This document shows positions 43,757-51,681 of a DNA stretch of 64,000 nt, in pieces (position 1 is the stretch's first letter; every line of letters begins with the position of its first letter). The notes beneath the pieces were generated by a model. The model did not search any database, had not been told where the DNA came from, and was given only the letters and a program-made list of their open reading frames with translations. Both the position numbers and the translations under genes were made by a program. This DNA comes from Streptomyces sp. NBC_01717. Lineage in GTDB: Bacteria; Actinomycetota; Actinomycetes; Streptomycetales; Streptomycetaceae. The stretch covers positions 4,464,001 through 4,528,000 of the forward strand of contig NZ_CP109178.1 in assembly GCF_036248255.1 (NCBI RefSeq), given 5' to 3'.

Positions 43757-45355
43757 TCACGGCTCCTCCCAGTACCGCGGATGCACCAGCGTCGACGCCT
43801 GCTCCGGCAGCCGCCCCCGCTCCGCGTACCGGGCCGCGCCCGCGAGTACCCCTTCCGTCAGGGAGCGGAGCTTCGGTGCCCGGGGGGACAGGCCCAGCGC
43901 CGGGGCTCTCGGCCCCAGGCGGGCGAGGACGAAGCCCCAGCCGTGCGGGGCCTTCGCCCGGTCCGTCGTGCGGTCCGGGCCCGCCGCGAAGCCGGTGCGG
44001 CGACCGCTGACGCCGTACGGGCGGGTGCTCAGGCCCGCCGCCCGCACGGATGCCTCGACCGTCCAGAAGGTCCGCGGCCGGGCATTCGGCGGCCCCCCGT
44101 GCACCACCAGGCGGCCGCCCGGGGCCAGGGCCTCGGCGACCAGGCCGTAGAACTCCGCGGAGTACAGCTTCGTGCTCGCCGTGATGCCGGGATCGGGCAG
44201 ATCGGAGATCACCACGTCGAATCCGCCGCGCCCCGCCCGCAACCAGTTGAACGCGTCGGCCGTCACGGCCGTCAGTCGCGGGTCGCGGTACGCGTGCGCG
44301 TTCAGCGCGGAGAGCGCGGGGTCCGTACGGGCCAGTCGGGTGACGCCGGGGTCGATCTCGACGAGCGTGACACTCCGTACGTCCGGGTAGCGCAGCACCT
44401 CGCGGGCGGCCAGACCGTCGCCGCCGCCCAGGATCAGCACCCGCGCGTGGCTCCCGTCCATCGCCGGGTGGACCAGCGCCTCGTGGTACCGGTACTCGTC
44501 CTGTGCGCTGACCCGCAGCCGCCCGTCCAGATAGAGGTCCAGGGATCTGCGGCCCGTCCCGGTGAGGACCACCTCCTGCACATCGGTCTGCACAGCGACC
44601 CGCACCTCGTCCCCGTACACCGCGCGCCGCGCCGCCCGCTCGAAGTCGTCGTCCAGGAGCGTGGCGGTGGCCAGCAGGGCGATCACCGACACATTGACGA
44701 CGATCAGCAGCCACCGCGAGCGCGGGGTGAGGTCCCGGCGGAACACCCACAGCACCAGCGCCCCGCCCGCCGCCGCGTTGACCATGCCGGTGAGCAGCGC
44801 CCCGGTGAGCTGCCCGAGGACCGGCAGCAGCAGGAAGGGGAACGCCAGTCCGCCGACGAGCGCCCCCACATAGTCGGCGGCGAACAGATCCGCGACCGTC
44901 CCGCCCGCGTCCTGCCGGTCGACACGCTGGATCAGGGTCATCAGCAACGGGATCTCCGCACCGATGAGGACGCCTATCGCGAGCGAGAACCCGACCAGCG
45001 CGAAGCGGGACTCCCCGATCCAGGCGAACGACGCGTACAGCACGAGCGCGGAGGAGCCGCCGATCAGTGCGAGCCCCGCCTCGATCAGCCCGAAGCCCAC
45101 TGCTGCGTGGCTGCGTAACCGTTTCGCGAGCAGCGAGCCGATACCCATCGCGAAGACCATCACGGACAGCACCACGGAGGCCTGGGTGACGGAGTCCCCG
45201 ATCAAGTAGGAGGCGAGCGCGACCAGTTCGAGCTCGTACACCAGTCCGCAGGCGGCGCAGATGAACACGGCGGCCAGCACGAGGAGCCGGCCGGTGCGCG
45301 GCCGCACGGGGATTCGCGCCGCGCCCCCTCGCAGCGACACCTGCTGGTCGATCAT
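43757..45355 (-). CDS. Membrane-fused spermidine-synthase-like protein
   Basis: 532 residues. Residues ~22-240 contain seven or so transmembrane helices ([79 protein letters not shown]). Residues ~255-460 are a spermidine/spermine-synthase methyltransferase-type domain: [78 protein letters not shown]. The GGGDG loop and the Asp that activates the amine are retained. Such fusions may transfer an aminopropyl group or act on another nucleophile; the product is not known. Confidence 0.92.
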   Translation of the reverse strand: MIDQQVSLRGGAARIPVRPRTGRLLVLAAVFICAACGLVYELELVALASYLIGDSVTQASVVLSVMVFAMGIGSLLAKRLRSHAAVGFGLIEAGLALIGGSSALVLYASFAWIGESRFALVGFSLAIGVLIGAEIPLLMTLIQRVDRQDAGGTVADLFAADYVGALVGGLAFPFLLLPVLGQLTGALLTGMVNAAAGGALVLWVFRRDLTPRSRWLLIVVNVSVIALLATATLLDDDFERAARRAVYGDEVRVAVQTDVQEVVLTGTGRRSLDLYLDGRLRVSAQDEYRYHEALVHPAMDGSHARVLILGGGDGLAAREVLRYPDVRSVTLVEIDPGVTRLARTDPALSALNAHAYRDPRLTAVTADAFNWLRAGRGGFDVVISDLPDPGITASTKLYSAEFYGLVAEALAPGGRLVVHGGPPNARPRTFWTVEASVRAAGLSTRPYGVSGRRTGFAAGPDRTTDRAKAPHGWGFVLARLGPRAPALGLSPRAPKLRSLTEGVLAGAARYAERGRLPEQASTLVHPRYWEEP

Positions 45356-45440
45356 GATGCGAACGCTACGTCACGACGGCGTCGCCACCTGTCACCCACA
45401 AGGGTGCAAGTGCCGCGCACGCAACGGTGTTCAGGAAATT

Positions 45441-45962
45441 TCAGTGAGCCACCGCCGGCGTCCGCACACCCACGCGGGTGCGGGTCACCACCAGCTGCCC
45501 CTCCTGCGGGTACGCATGCCAGGTGCGCCACCACACCTCCCCCTCCGTCCGCTGCGCGAGCATGGCGGTGAAGGCGTGCGGACTACCGGGAAACGTCCCG
45601 GCGAGCCCGTGCGGATGGTCGGTCACCAGCGCGAGGAGTTCCTGCGCACGCCCCGCGAAGGAGTCCGCGGAGAGCGTCTCGACGCGCGCCGCGAATTCGT
45701 ACTCCCACTCCCCGAGCCGTTTGGCGACTCCGAGCGGCAGCGGTGTGCTGCTGCCGGGGATACAGGCCACCGTCTCGGAGCAGCTGCCGCCGTCCTCCTC
45801 GAGAAGCACCTGATGGGAGGCGCCGAGCAGACGCAGTTGCAGCTGGGCACCGCCGAGCTGGAGGTCGAGCACGGCCAGGGCGGGGAGCGGTTCGCGCCCC
45901 AGCGCCCAGGCCAGGTCGGCAGCACGGGTGTCGGAATAGGGCGTCTGGACGGTCGTGAGCAT
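45441..45962 (-). CDS. DUF2617 protein
   Basis: 173 residues, soluble, no known function. MLTTVQTPYSDTRAADLAWA, VLDLQLGGAQLQLRLLGASH, GSSTPLPLGVAKRLGEWEYE and WRTWHAYPQEGQLVVTRTRV fit this actinobacterial family as I remember it. The ATG at 45962 has GGAG eight bases upstream. Follows the small Gly/Cys-rich gene on the same strand, but a terminator with a T-run separates them. The 304-base gap to the right holds that terminator and promoter-like AT-rich sequence, with no other gene seen. Confidence 0.85.
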   Translation of the reverse strand: MLTTVQTPYSDTRAADLAWALGREPLPALAVLDLQLGGAQLQLRLLGASHQVLLEEDGGSCSETVACIPGSSTPLPLGVAKRLGEWEYEFAARVETLSADSFAGRAQELLALVTDHPHGLAGTFPGSPHAFTAMLAQRTEGEVWWRTWHAYPQEGQLVVTRTRVGVRTPAVAH

Positions 45963-46202
45963 GGGTCGGCTCCGCAAAACACGCGTGGACACATGGACAG
46001 GGGACGCCCCCGTGGCGATGTACGTGGGAGGTGGGGAGCGCCCGATCAGGTCCAACTGGGGTCCGAGGGCTGGATGTTCTCTCCAACGAGGGAATCACGA
46101 AGTGCGACGATCCACAGCATTTTTGCCCAACTTGACGTGGTTTCCATCCCCTCGGGGGCCCTACGGTTCACGTGTTCACCGGGTACGCGCTGCCTGACCC
46201 AA

Positions 46203-46236
46203 CAAAAAGGTACCCGGCGGGAGTTCACCCGCCGGG
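46203..46236 (-). terminator. Intrinsic terminator with T-run
   Basis: On the minus strand, CCCGGCGGG-TGAACT-CCCGCCGGG is followed by TACCTTTTTGTT, a textbook Rho-independent terminator and rare in this GC-rich window. It ends the Gly/Ser/Cys-rich small gene. Confidence 0.9.
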
Positions 46237-46266
46237 CACCCGGTGACGCGGACCAGCTGCCCCGTG

Positions 46267-46575
46267 TCAGCTGCCTCCGCCGCATCCGCCCCCGCCGCCG
46301 CACGACGAACCACCGCCGCACGAGGAGCCGCCCCCGCACGAGTGACCACCGGAGTGACCGCCCGAGTGACTGCTGCCTCCGCAGGACGCGCCGCCGCCGG
46401 AGTCACCTCCCGCCCACCAGCTGCCACCGGCGGCCGCGCCGCCACCCGCGCTGCGGCGCCCGGAGCGCCGGGAGGACAACGACTTGCTGCTGTTCGCCGA
46501 CCGCAACATCACGACGACACAGCCGATCACAACGATCCCGGCCACAACCCCGAAGAAAGCCCCCACCGACCTCAC
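46267..46575 (-). CDS. Small Gly/Ser/Cys-rich membrane protein
   Basis: 102 residues, not assigned to a family. One N-terminal hydrophobic segment (VGAFFGVVAGIVVIGCVVVM, residues 4-23) is followed by a Ser/Arg stretch (SSKSLSSRRSGRRSAGGG) and a C-terminal tail of Gly, Ser, His and five Cys in repeating units such as CGGGSSCGGGSSC. It would sit as a type-I-like or signal-anchored protein with the tail exposed; the Cys and His could bind metal or cross-link. The GTG at 46575 follows GGAAGGAC closely; the in-frame GTG at 46566 is an alternative. Own T-run terminator, so it is a real transcription unit. Confidence 0.75.
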   Translation of the reverse strand: MRSVGAFFGVVAGIVVIGCVVVMLRSANSSKSLSSRRSGRRSAGGGAAAGGSWWAGGDSGGGASCGGSSHSGGHSGGHSCGGGSSCGGGSSCGGGGGCGGGS

Positions 46576-46704
46576 GTCCTTCCGTCCCCCGAAGCGAGGT
46601 CCCCCGCTTCATGTTCCTTCCGCTACTTGCGTGAGTGGGGGATGCCCCCGGCCCCTCAGAGCCAAAGCAGACTTGAGCAACTTCAGAGGGTTCTATCGGG
46701 GAAA

Positions 46705-46742
46705 CGGCCCCTGACCTGCACGTAAGCGCAGGTCAGGGGCCG
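46705..46742. terminator. Isolated strong hairpin
   Basis: A perfect 15-bp stem (CGGCCCCTGACCTGC with GCAGGTCAGGGGCCG) with an 8-base loop stands 8 bases beyond the end of the decayed integrase. On the minus strand it would terminate transcription coming from that remnant. Confidence 0.7.
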
Positions 46743-46750
46743 CCCGGGGC

Positions 46751-46911
46751 TCACTGGGCCGTCTGTGGGCCGTGATCTTCCCCGAAGATGCGCTGAAACA
46801 CCGAGACGATGGCGCGGCGGGCGGGCTCGCGGCCGTCAGGCATCAGGTGGCCATATGCGCTCTCAGGGATTCCGCCACGTAGTCGGGCAGCGGCACGTCC
46901 CGCGTCTTGCC
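46751..46911 (-). pseudogene. Decayed tyrosine recombinase (integrase) fragment
   Basis: On the minus strand, bases 46911 to 46843 read GKTRDVPLPDYVAESLRAHM then AT-stop. Shifting frame at the same spot gives AYGHLMPDGREPARRAIVSV followed by FQRIFGEDHGPQTAQ-stop (46751). Those two blocks match the central and C-terminal parts of phage-type integrases (the catalytic Tyr segment is YGHLMPD), but the ~100 residues that should lie between them, including the catalytic HxxR region, are missing. The N-terminus is also gone. It is the scar of an integrated element. Confidence 0.75.
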
Positions 46912-46959
46912 AGCACCACCGACCGCCCCAGCCACTCGTTGCGCCCCGCGGGGGGCCTG

Positions 46960-47012
46960 GCACCCGACTTGTCGTGACGCCTTCGCGGCAGGCGTCACAA
47001 CACGTCGGGTGC
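46960..47012. repeat. Long imperfect inverted repeat at the MFS gene 3' end
   Basis: Outer arms GCACCCGAC (46960-46968) and GTCGGGTGC (47004-47012) pair perfectly, as do inner arms TGACGCC and GGCGTCA around TTCGCGGCA. It overlaps the stop codon of the MFS gene and probably also terminates it. Its left half recurs near 49240-49262. Confidence 0.7.
46971..46982 (+). repeat. 12-bp repeat, copy 1
   Basis: GTCGTGACGCCT is identical to bases 49251-49262; in both places CACCCG lies 10-12 bases before it. The pair brackets the MFS-ArsR block next to the integrase scar, so it may be an element boundary. Confidence 0.5.
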
Positions 47013-48290
47013 ATTCTCCTGAGCGGGACCCTTGGATGCCGGGTGATCCGGACCGCCGGCCGGGGCGGCGGCACGCAGCGCCGCTTCGACCCGGCGGTTG
47101 CTGGTCATGGATGCCGTGACGGCCGTCATCGCCAGGAGGAGGCCGGCGGCGGCGTAGAGCGGGGTGCGGATGTCGTAGGTGGTGGCCAGCCAGCCGCCGA
47201 GGAAGGCCCCGATGGGGGCGGCGCACATGGCCAGCATGCGGGAGGTGGAGGCGACCCGGCCCATCAGGTGGGCGGGGACGATCGCCTGTCGGAGGGAGGG
47301 CGCGAGCACCATCGTGGCGCCCATGCCGGCCCCGCAGACGGCGAGCGCCAGCCCGGCGACGTACGGGTTCGGGGCAGCGGCCAGGCCCAGAATGGCAAGC
47401 CCTTCGACGGCGGCTGTGCAGGTCAGTGCGGTGCCGGTGCCGAGTCGTCGGCCAAGGTAGGAGGCGATGCCTGCACCGAACAGGCCGCCGGTGGCCTCCG
47501 CTGTGAGGAGCAGGCCGAAGCCGTAGGTGTCGATGCCCAGGCGGTCGTGCGCGAAGAGGGCGAGGACGGTCTCCACAGCGAGGAAGGCGACGTTCCCGAC
47601 CGCCGGGCGGAGCGCCAGCCCGAGCAGCACCCGGTCCCGGAAGACGTACGAGGCCCCGGCCCGCGCTTGCCGAAGCAGCGACTCGCGGACCTCCGGCACG
47701 GGCCGGGGCATGGCGGGCAGCGTACGGACGAGCAGCGCGGAGAACAGGAACGACACCGCGTCGGCGAGCAGCGGAACCGCCCGCCCGAGCGCGAGCAGCG
47801 CACTGCCCGCAGGCGGCCCCGCGAAACCGGACATGGCGGTCTGGGCGCCGCGCAGGCGGGAGTTGGCGCGCTCCAGGAGCGCGGGGTCGCGGCGGAGCAG
47901 ATCCGGCAGGTAGGCCGTGGCGGCCGTATCGAAGAACAGCCCGCCGAGGCCGAGCAGGAAGGCGACGGCCGCGAGCAGCGGAATGCTCAGCACGTCGAGC
48001 GCGGCCGCTGCCGCCGGTATCGCGAGCAGGACCGCACGCGCCGCGTCCGCGACCCACATCGTGCGCCGACGGTCCCAGCGATCCACCAGCGCACCGCCGA
48101 GCACCCCGAAGAGCAGCCACGGCAGCGTCCCGGCGGCCGTGACGACGGCGAGTGCCATCGGATCCCGCGTCAACGTCAATGCGAGCAGCGGCAGCGCGGC
48201 ATGCGTCACCCCGTCACCGAGCGAGGACACCGTCTGCGCAGTCCACAGCCGTCCGAACCCGGTCGGCAACTTCCGGACGTCTGAGGTCAC
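46995..48290 (-). CDS. MFS transporter (12-helix, MFS_3 / enterobactin-exporter-like)
   Basis: 431 residues, 12 predicted helices. FGRLWTAQTVSSLGDGVTHA at the N-terminus and GGALVDRWDRRRTMWVADAA (motif A) are typical of this group, with FLLGLGGLFFDTAATAYLPD next. The start GTG/ATG overlaps the stop of the ArsR gene (4 bases), so both form one coupled operon, a common regulator-plus-exporter pairing. It lies beside an integrase remnant and may have been acquired with it. Substrate unknown; macrolide or siderophore export are family possibilities. Confidence 0.9.
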   Translation of the reverse strand: MTSDVRKLPTGFGRLWTAQTVSSLGDGVTHAALPLLALTLTRDPMALAVVTAAGTLPWLLFGVLGGALVDRWDRRRTMWVADAARAVLLAIPAAAAALDVLSIPLLAAVAFLLGLGGLFFDTAATAYLPDLLRRDPALLERANSRLRGAQTAMSGFAGPPAGSALLALGRAVPLLADAVSFLFSALLVRTLPAMPRPVPEVRESLLRQARAGASYVFRDRVLLGLALRPAVGNVAFLAVETVLALFAHDRLGIDTYGFGLLLTAEATGGLFGAGIASYLGRRLGTGTALTCTAAVEGLAILGLAAAPNPYVAGLALAVCGAGMGATMVLAPSLRQAIVPAHLMGRVASTSRMLAMCAAPIGAFLGGWLATTYDIRTPLYAAAGLLLAMTAVTASMTSNRRVEAALRAAAPAGGPDHPASKGPAQENAPDVL

Positions 48291-48826
48291 TTGGCGCCCC
48301 CTTCGGCCTGCTCGCGCGGTGTCGGGTGGAACAGTGCGAAGACGAGTGACGCGTCCGGCAGCGACGGATCGGACAGCTCCCGGTACTCGTCCGCCAGTGC
48401 CTGCAGCCGCGCCCCCAGCTCCGCGAACTGCTCCTCGGTGAGCCGCAGATGCGCCATCCGCACGTGCCGCTCGCGGTCCGCCGGCGACGCCTCCAGGTCC
48501 GCCACCGCATGGCGCATCAGCACATCCGGCCCTCCTTCGCCCGGATCCGGCAGCGCGATCGCCCGCGCGGCCATCGCGTAGTACCGCTCGGTGACCCCCC
48601 GCACCTTCCGTGTCCGTACCACCTTCACCAGGCCGGCCCGCTCCAGCAGCCGCACGTGATAGCTGGAACTCCCCTTCGCAAGGCCCACCCGCTCGGCGAT
48701 CTGCGTAATCGTCGCCGGCTCGAAGCGGAGCACGGCCATGATCCGGTGGCGCGTGAGATTGGAGACGGCGCGCAGCTGCTCGTCAGTGGTGACGTGAAAC
48801 GTCTCGGGAAGATCGTCGGTAGGCAT
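48287..48826 (-). CDS. ArsR-type winged-helix regulator
   Basis: 179 residues. HTH core: LRAVSNLTRHRIMAVLRFEP, then ATITQIAERVGLAKGSSSYH and VRLLERAGLVKVVRTRKVRG with the wing VTERYYAMAA. The C-terminal helical region (LTEEQFAELGARLQALADEY) likely dimerises. No CxC metal motif is seen, so it is not a classical metal sensor. The ATG at 48826 has no ribosome site and sits five bases from a perfect dyad, suggesting autoregulation. First gene of the ArsR-MFS operon. Confidence 0.9.
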   Translation of the reverse strand: MPTDDLPETFHVTTDEQLRAVSNLTRHRIMAVLRFEPATITQIAERVGLAKGSSSYHVRLLERAGLVKVVRTRKVRGVTERYYAMAARAIALPDPGEGGPDVLMRHAVADLEASPADRERHVRMAHLRLTEEQFAELGARLQALADEYRELSDPSLPDASLVFALFHPTPREQAEGGAK

Positions 48827-48830
48827 GCGA

Positions 48831-48858
48831 GCAATGGTCAACGACTCTTGACCATTGC
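48831..48858. promoter_or_regulatory. Perfect 28-bp dyad operator at the ArsR start
   Basis: GCAATGGTCAA-CGACTC-TTGACCATTGC: 11-bp perfect arms with a 6-base centre, immediately upstream of the ArsR-type ATG. This is a classical autorepressor site. Confidence 0.8.
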
Positions 48859-49353
48859 GCAAGGGATTTCGCACGGACTTCCAGAATCTGCCGTCCGGCG
48901 CGCGAGACCTTCCGTCAAAGCCCCCCACCCCGCTGCCGATCCGGGGAGCTGTCAAAAAAACCTTCGTCTTCTGAAGATCTCTCCCGATGGGTCGCCCAGC
49001 CCCCTCGGAGCCTTCAAAAAGCCCTTCAAAAACCTCGGGCATTCAAGAACCCCGGACCACCGTTTTCTGACACGATCCGGGGCCATGACGACCACTCAGG
49101 AGCCGGCGCACGACACCGGAGGTGTTCTGGGTCAGCTGCACATCAGCGTCTGGCATCAACGTCGGCACACACAGGCACACGCCGGCGTACAAGTGCATCC
49201 TGGCCAACAGGCCCCGGTGGCCGGGTGATCCCTCTGCGCACCCGCCTCACGTCGTGACGCCTCTCAAAGGCTTCACCGTCGCCGTACAACTATTCGTTCT
49301 GCTCGTCCGTCTGGTAGTGGACCTGCTGGATCACTCACCGTCGAAGGGCTGTT
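48859..49353. other. Low-coding intergenic region, relatively AT-rich in places
   Basis: 495 bases. It contains TCAAAAAAACC, two copies of CCTTCAAAAA (49011-49020 and 49023-49032) in a 12-base period, and the second 12-bp repeat copy. A short frame at 49085-49228 (MTTTQEPAHDTGGVLG...) could be a remnant, but has no homology I know. Composition differs from its neighbours, consistent with an insertion junction. Confidence 0.5.
49251..49262 (+). repeat. 12-bp repeat, copy 2
   Basis: GTCGTGACGCCT, identical to 46971-46982. Confidence 0.5.
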
Positions 49354-50724
49354 ATGCGTACACATGTGACCGCGGCTCTCGTGCCCGTCCTGATCGCCGG
49401 CCTCACTCCGCTGCTGGCCTCCCCGGCGGGTGCCGTCGGGGCGAGGTACGCCGACGACTTCAACGGCGACGGCTACCGCGACCTCGTGATAGGGACGCCG
49501 TACGGCTCGCCGAACGGCGTCGACCGGGCAGGTTTCGTCAGCGTGGTGTACGGCTCGGCGACGGGCCTCGGTCCTTCCGAGCCTGCTGTGATCAGCCAGA
49601 ACAGCGCCGACATCCCAGGCGCCGCGGAGGCGGACGACAATTTCGGAAACGCCTTCACCAGTGCCGACTTGGACGCAGACGGCTATGCCGACCTGGTGGT
49701 CGGCACCCCCTACGAGGATGTCGGGACCGTTCGGGACCAGGGTGCGACGACCATCCTGTGGGGCAGCCGAACAGGGCTGAGCGGTGGAGCCGGCGTGGCC
49801 AACAAGGCCGCGGCCATCGACGGCTACTTCGGCGACGTACTGGCCGCGGGAGATTTCACCGGCGACGGCTATCCGGATCTCGCGGTGGTGCAGCGGGACT
49901 ACACCCTGCGCCTCTACAAGGGGCCGTTCACCCGAACCGGCGCACCCAAGGCAATCATCACCAAGAAGCTCACCATCGGCGCGGAGAAGGCGATCGCAGG
50001 AAAGATCAACAAGACGGGGGGTGTCGATCTGGTGACGGTGAACTCCGACACCACGCAGGTTCTCCTCGGCACATCGACCGGTTTCAGCGCCACCAGCAAG
50101 ACCATGACCGGCGGCGAATCGGCCACTGTCGGCGACTTCGACAAGGACGGTTACGGCGATGTCGCGGTGGGGAGAGGCTGGGCCGACGTGGGGGGCGTCA
50201 CAGCGGCCGGCCGGGTCGGTGTCGCATACGGCTCCTCCTCCGGACTAAGCACTACGCGCAGCACCTGGAGTATCAGCCAGTCCTCGGCCGGAGTGCCCGG
50301 GACGCCGGAGCAGTACGACCACTTCGGCTCCGACGTCTCCGCCGGTGATGTGACGGGTGACGGATACGCCGATCTCCTGGTCGGCGTCAGTTCGGAGAAC
50401 AACCGAGGCGGGGCGACCGTCCTTAAGGGATCGGCAACCGGATTGAGCGGCTCCGGCGCGTGGTGGATCTCGCCGGACGCCGCAGGCATGCCGTACGCCT
50501 ACGGCACCGACTTCGGCAACAGCGTGCGCATCCGGGACACGAATGGAGACAGCAGGCCGGATACGGCGATCGGCGACTGCAGCGCCAACGGGTGGCGGGG
50601 CGCGGTGTGGTCGCTGCCCTCGAACGCCACCGGTCCTGTCACCACGGGCTCGAAGATCATTCATGCGCCCGGCACCTCTGCCGGATCCGACCTGTCGACG
50701 GAGTTCGGCATCCTGCTCGGCTGA
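49354..50724 (+). CDS. Secreted FG-GAP / integrin-alpha-like repeat protein
   Basis: 456 residues. Signal peptide: MRTHVTAALVPVLIAGLTPL with cleavage near ASPAGA. The mature part is a seven-bladed beta-propeller-like array of FG-GAP repeats, each carrying a calcium-binding loop: DFNGDGYRDLVIGTPYG, DLDADGYADLVVGTPYE, DFTGDGYPDLAVV, DFDKDGYGDVAVGRGW, DVTGDGYADLLVGV, DTNGDSRPDTAIG. No enzyme motif is seen. Such proteins are exported and may bind carbohydrate or surface partners. RBS is weak (GAAGGG). Lies in the accessory block. Confidence 0.9.
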   Translation: MRTHVTAALVPVLIAGLTPLLASPAGAVGARYADDFNGDGYRDLVIGTPYGSPNGVDRAGFVSVVYGSATGLGPSEPAVISQNSADIPGAAEADDNFGNAFTSADLDADGYADLVVGTPYEDVGTVRDQGATTILWGSRTGLSGGAGVANKAAAIDGYFGDVLAAGDFTGDGYPDLAVVQRDYTLRLYKGPFTRTGAPKAIITKKLTIGAEKAIAGKINKTGGVDLVTVNSDTTQVLLGTSTGFSATSKTMTGGESATVGDFDKDGYGDVAVGRGWADVGGVTAAGRVGVAYGSSSGLSTTRSTWSISQSSAGVPGTPEQYDHFGSDVSAGDVTGDGYADLLVGVSSENNRGGATVLKGSATGLSGSGAWWISPDAAGMPYAYGTDFGNSVRIRDTNGDSRPDTAIGDCSANGWRGAVWSLPSNATGPVTTGSKIIHAPGTSAGSDLSTEFGILLG

Positions 50725-50831
50725 CCAAGTCGCCCACTGCCGCACGAGCCGCCGAATCTGCGGCTGCCCCGGGTGGTCGGGGGAGACGCGGGTGGTCGGC
50801 CGAGAGGCTGAGCGGGACCGGCCGCGCCCGG

Positions 50832-50866
50832 TACGGCAGCAGAGCCCCGATACGGCAGCAGAGCCC
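50832..50866 (+). repeat. Two-copy 19-bp tandem repeat
   Basis: TACGGCAGCAGAGCCC occurs at 50832-50847 and 50851-50866. Non-coding, between two convergent genes. Confidence 0.7.
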
Positions 50867-50888
50867 GGACCGCGCGTCACGGTCCGGG
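50864..50888. terminator. Terminator between FG-GAP and DUF6243 genes
   Basis: Perfect 9-bp stem CCCGGACCG / CGGTCCGGG with a CGCGTCA loop, between convergent genes. Confidence 0.7.
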
Positions 50889-50926
50889 TCCTGCCCCGTG
50901 CGGTGCCGCCCTGCGGCGGCGCTGCG

Positions 50927-51142
50927 TCAGCCCTGTGCGGCGTCGTCGCCCGCCTGCCCGGCGCCCTCAGCTGTGCTTGCCTTCTCGCGCATCTTGCGCA
51001 CCAGCTCCGCCTTCCGGTCGGCTGCACCCTGGCGGTCGAGGTTGCGGTGCGGACCGTTGTTCTGCCGTTCGGCGCGGGACAGCCTCTTGCGCTGGCCGCC
51101 GCCCATGCCCACGGGGTTGTTGATGTTCTTGCTCACGGTCAC
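50927..51142 (-). CDS. DUF6243-like small protein
   Basis: 71 residues, basic. SKNINNPVGMGGGQRKRLSR then NLDRQGAADRKAELVRKMRE match the small Streptomyces DUF6243 pattern as I recall it. It may bind nucleic acid. The GTG at 51142 has GGGAGA five bases upstream; the GTG at 51136 is possible. Confidence 0.75.
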   Translation of the reverse strand: MTVSKNINNPVGMGGGQRKRLSRAERQNNGPHRNLDRQGAADRKAELVRKMREKASTAEGAGQAGDDAAQG

Positions 51143-51672
51143 GGGTTCTCCCGGTAATGATGTGAAGTGATCTACGGATTCATCGGTGGGGGACGGGCGG
51201 CGACGTCGAAGGGCGTCAGCAGGGGCCCATCACGCTCTCACTCGTAAATCGGCGTCTGGAAGAACATGACAAAGACGTTACCCGGTTCCGTCGGCCCCGC
51301 ACACCAACCTTTCCGCCGCCCCGGCGTCGGCCGGGCCTTCGGCCAGCGCCCGAGGTCAGCCGTTTCCTTCCGGGAATCTCGGCACCCGCCGGCACCCGCC
51401 GGCACCCGCCGGTGGTCGCCGCCCGCCCGGGGCAGGTCCAGATGGACGTTACTGGGCCGCCGCGGGCGTTGTCAGTGGTCGCGAGCACACTGACGGCTGG
51501 GCCCACTCCACCGGCGGGCCGGGCCGTCTGTGGGCCGTCCGAGGGCGGCCGACGACGACGGACAACGACAGCTACCGACCGCTCTCGCCCTGCTCAGCGA
51601 CGGTCCGGTAGGTCCCGCCGCAGGTGCCAATTCCCGAAGGTAAGTTGAGCAACTCCAGAGCTTCGGCACAGG
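51143..51672. other. 530-base intergenic region with 10-bp tandem repeats
   Basis: Contains three perfect contiguous copies of GGCACCCGCC (51381-51410). No gene or structured RNA was recognised. Promoters of the divergent neighbours must lie here. Confidence 0.5.
51381..51410 (+). repeat. Three 10-bp tandem repeats
   Basis: GGCACCCGCC repeated three times without a gap in non-coding DNA. Confidence 0.9.
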
Positions 51673-51681
51673 ATGGCGGTC

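Noticed and set aside
46046..46144. 33-residue frame METTSSWAKMLWIVALRDSL... on the minus strand
   Set aside because: The start codon abuts its only GAGGGG and overlaps a promoter-like AT-rich stretch upstream of the DUF2617 gene; too little evidence for a gene.
49085..49228. Short plus-strand frame starting MTTTQEPAHD
   Set aside because: No clear ribosome site or homology and it ends in the repeat region; noted only as a possible remnant.
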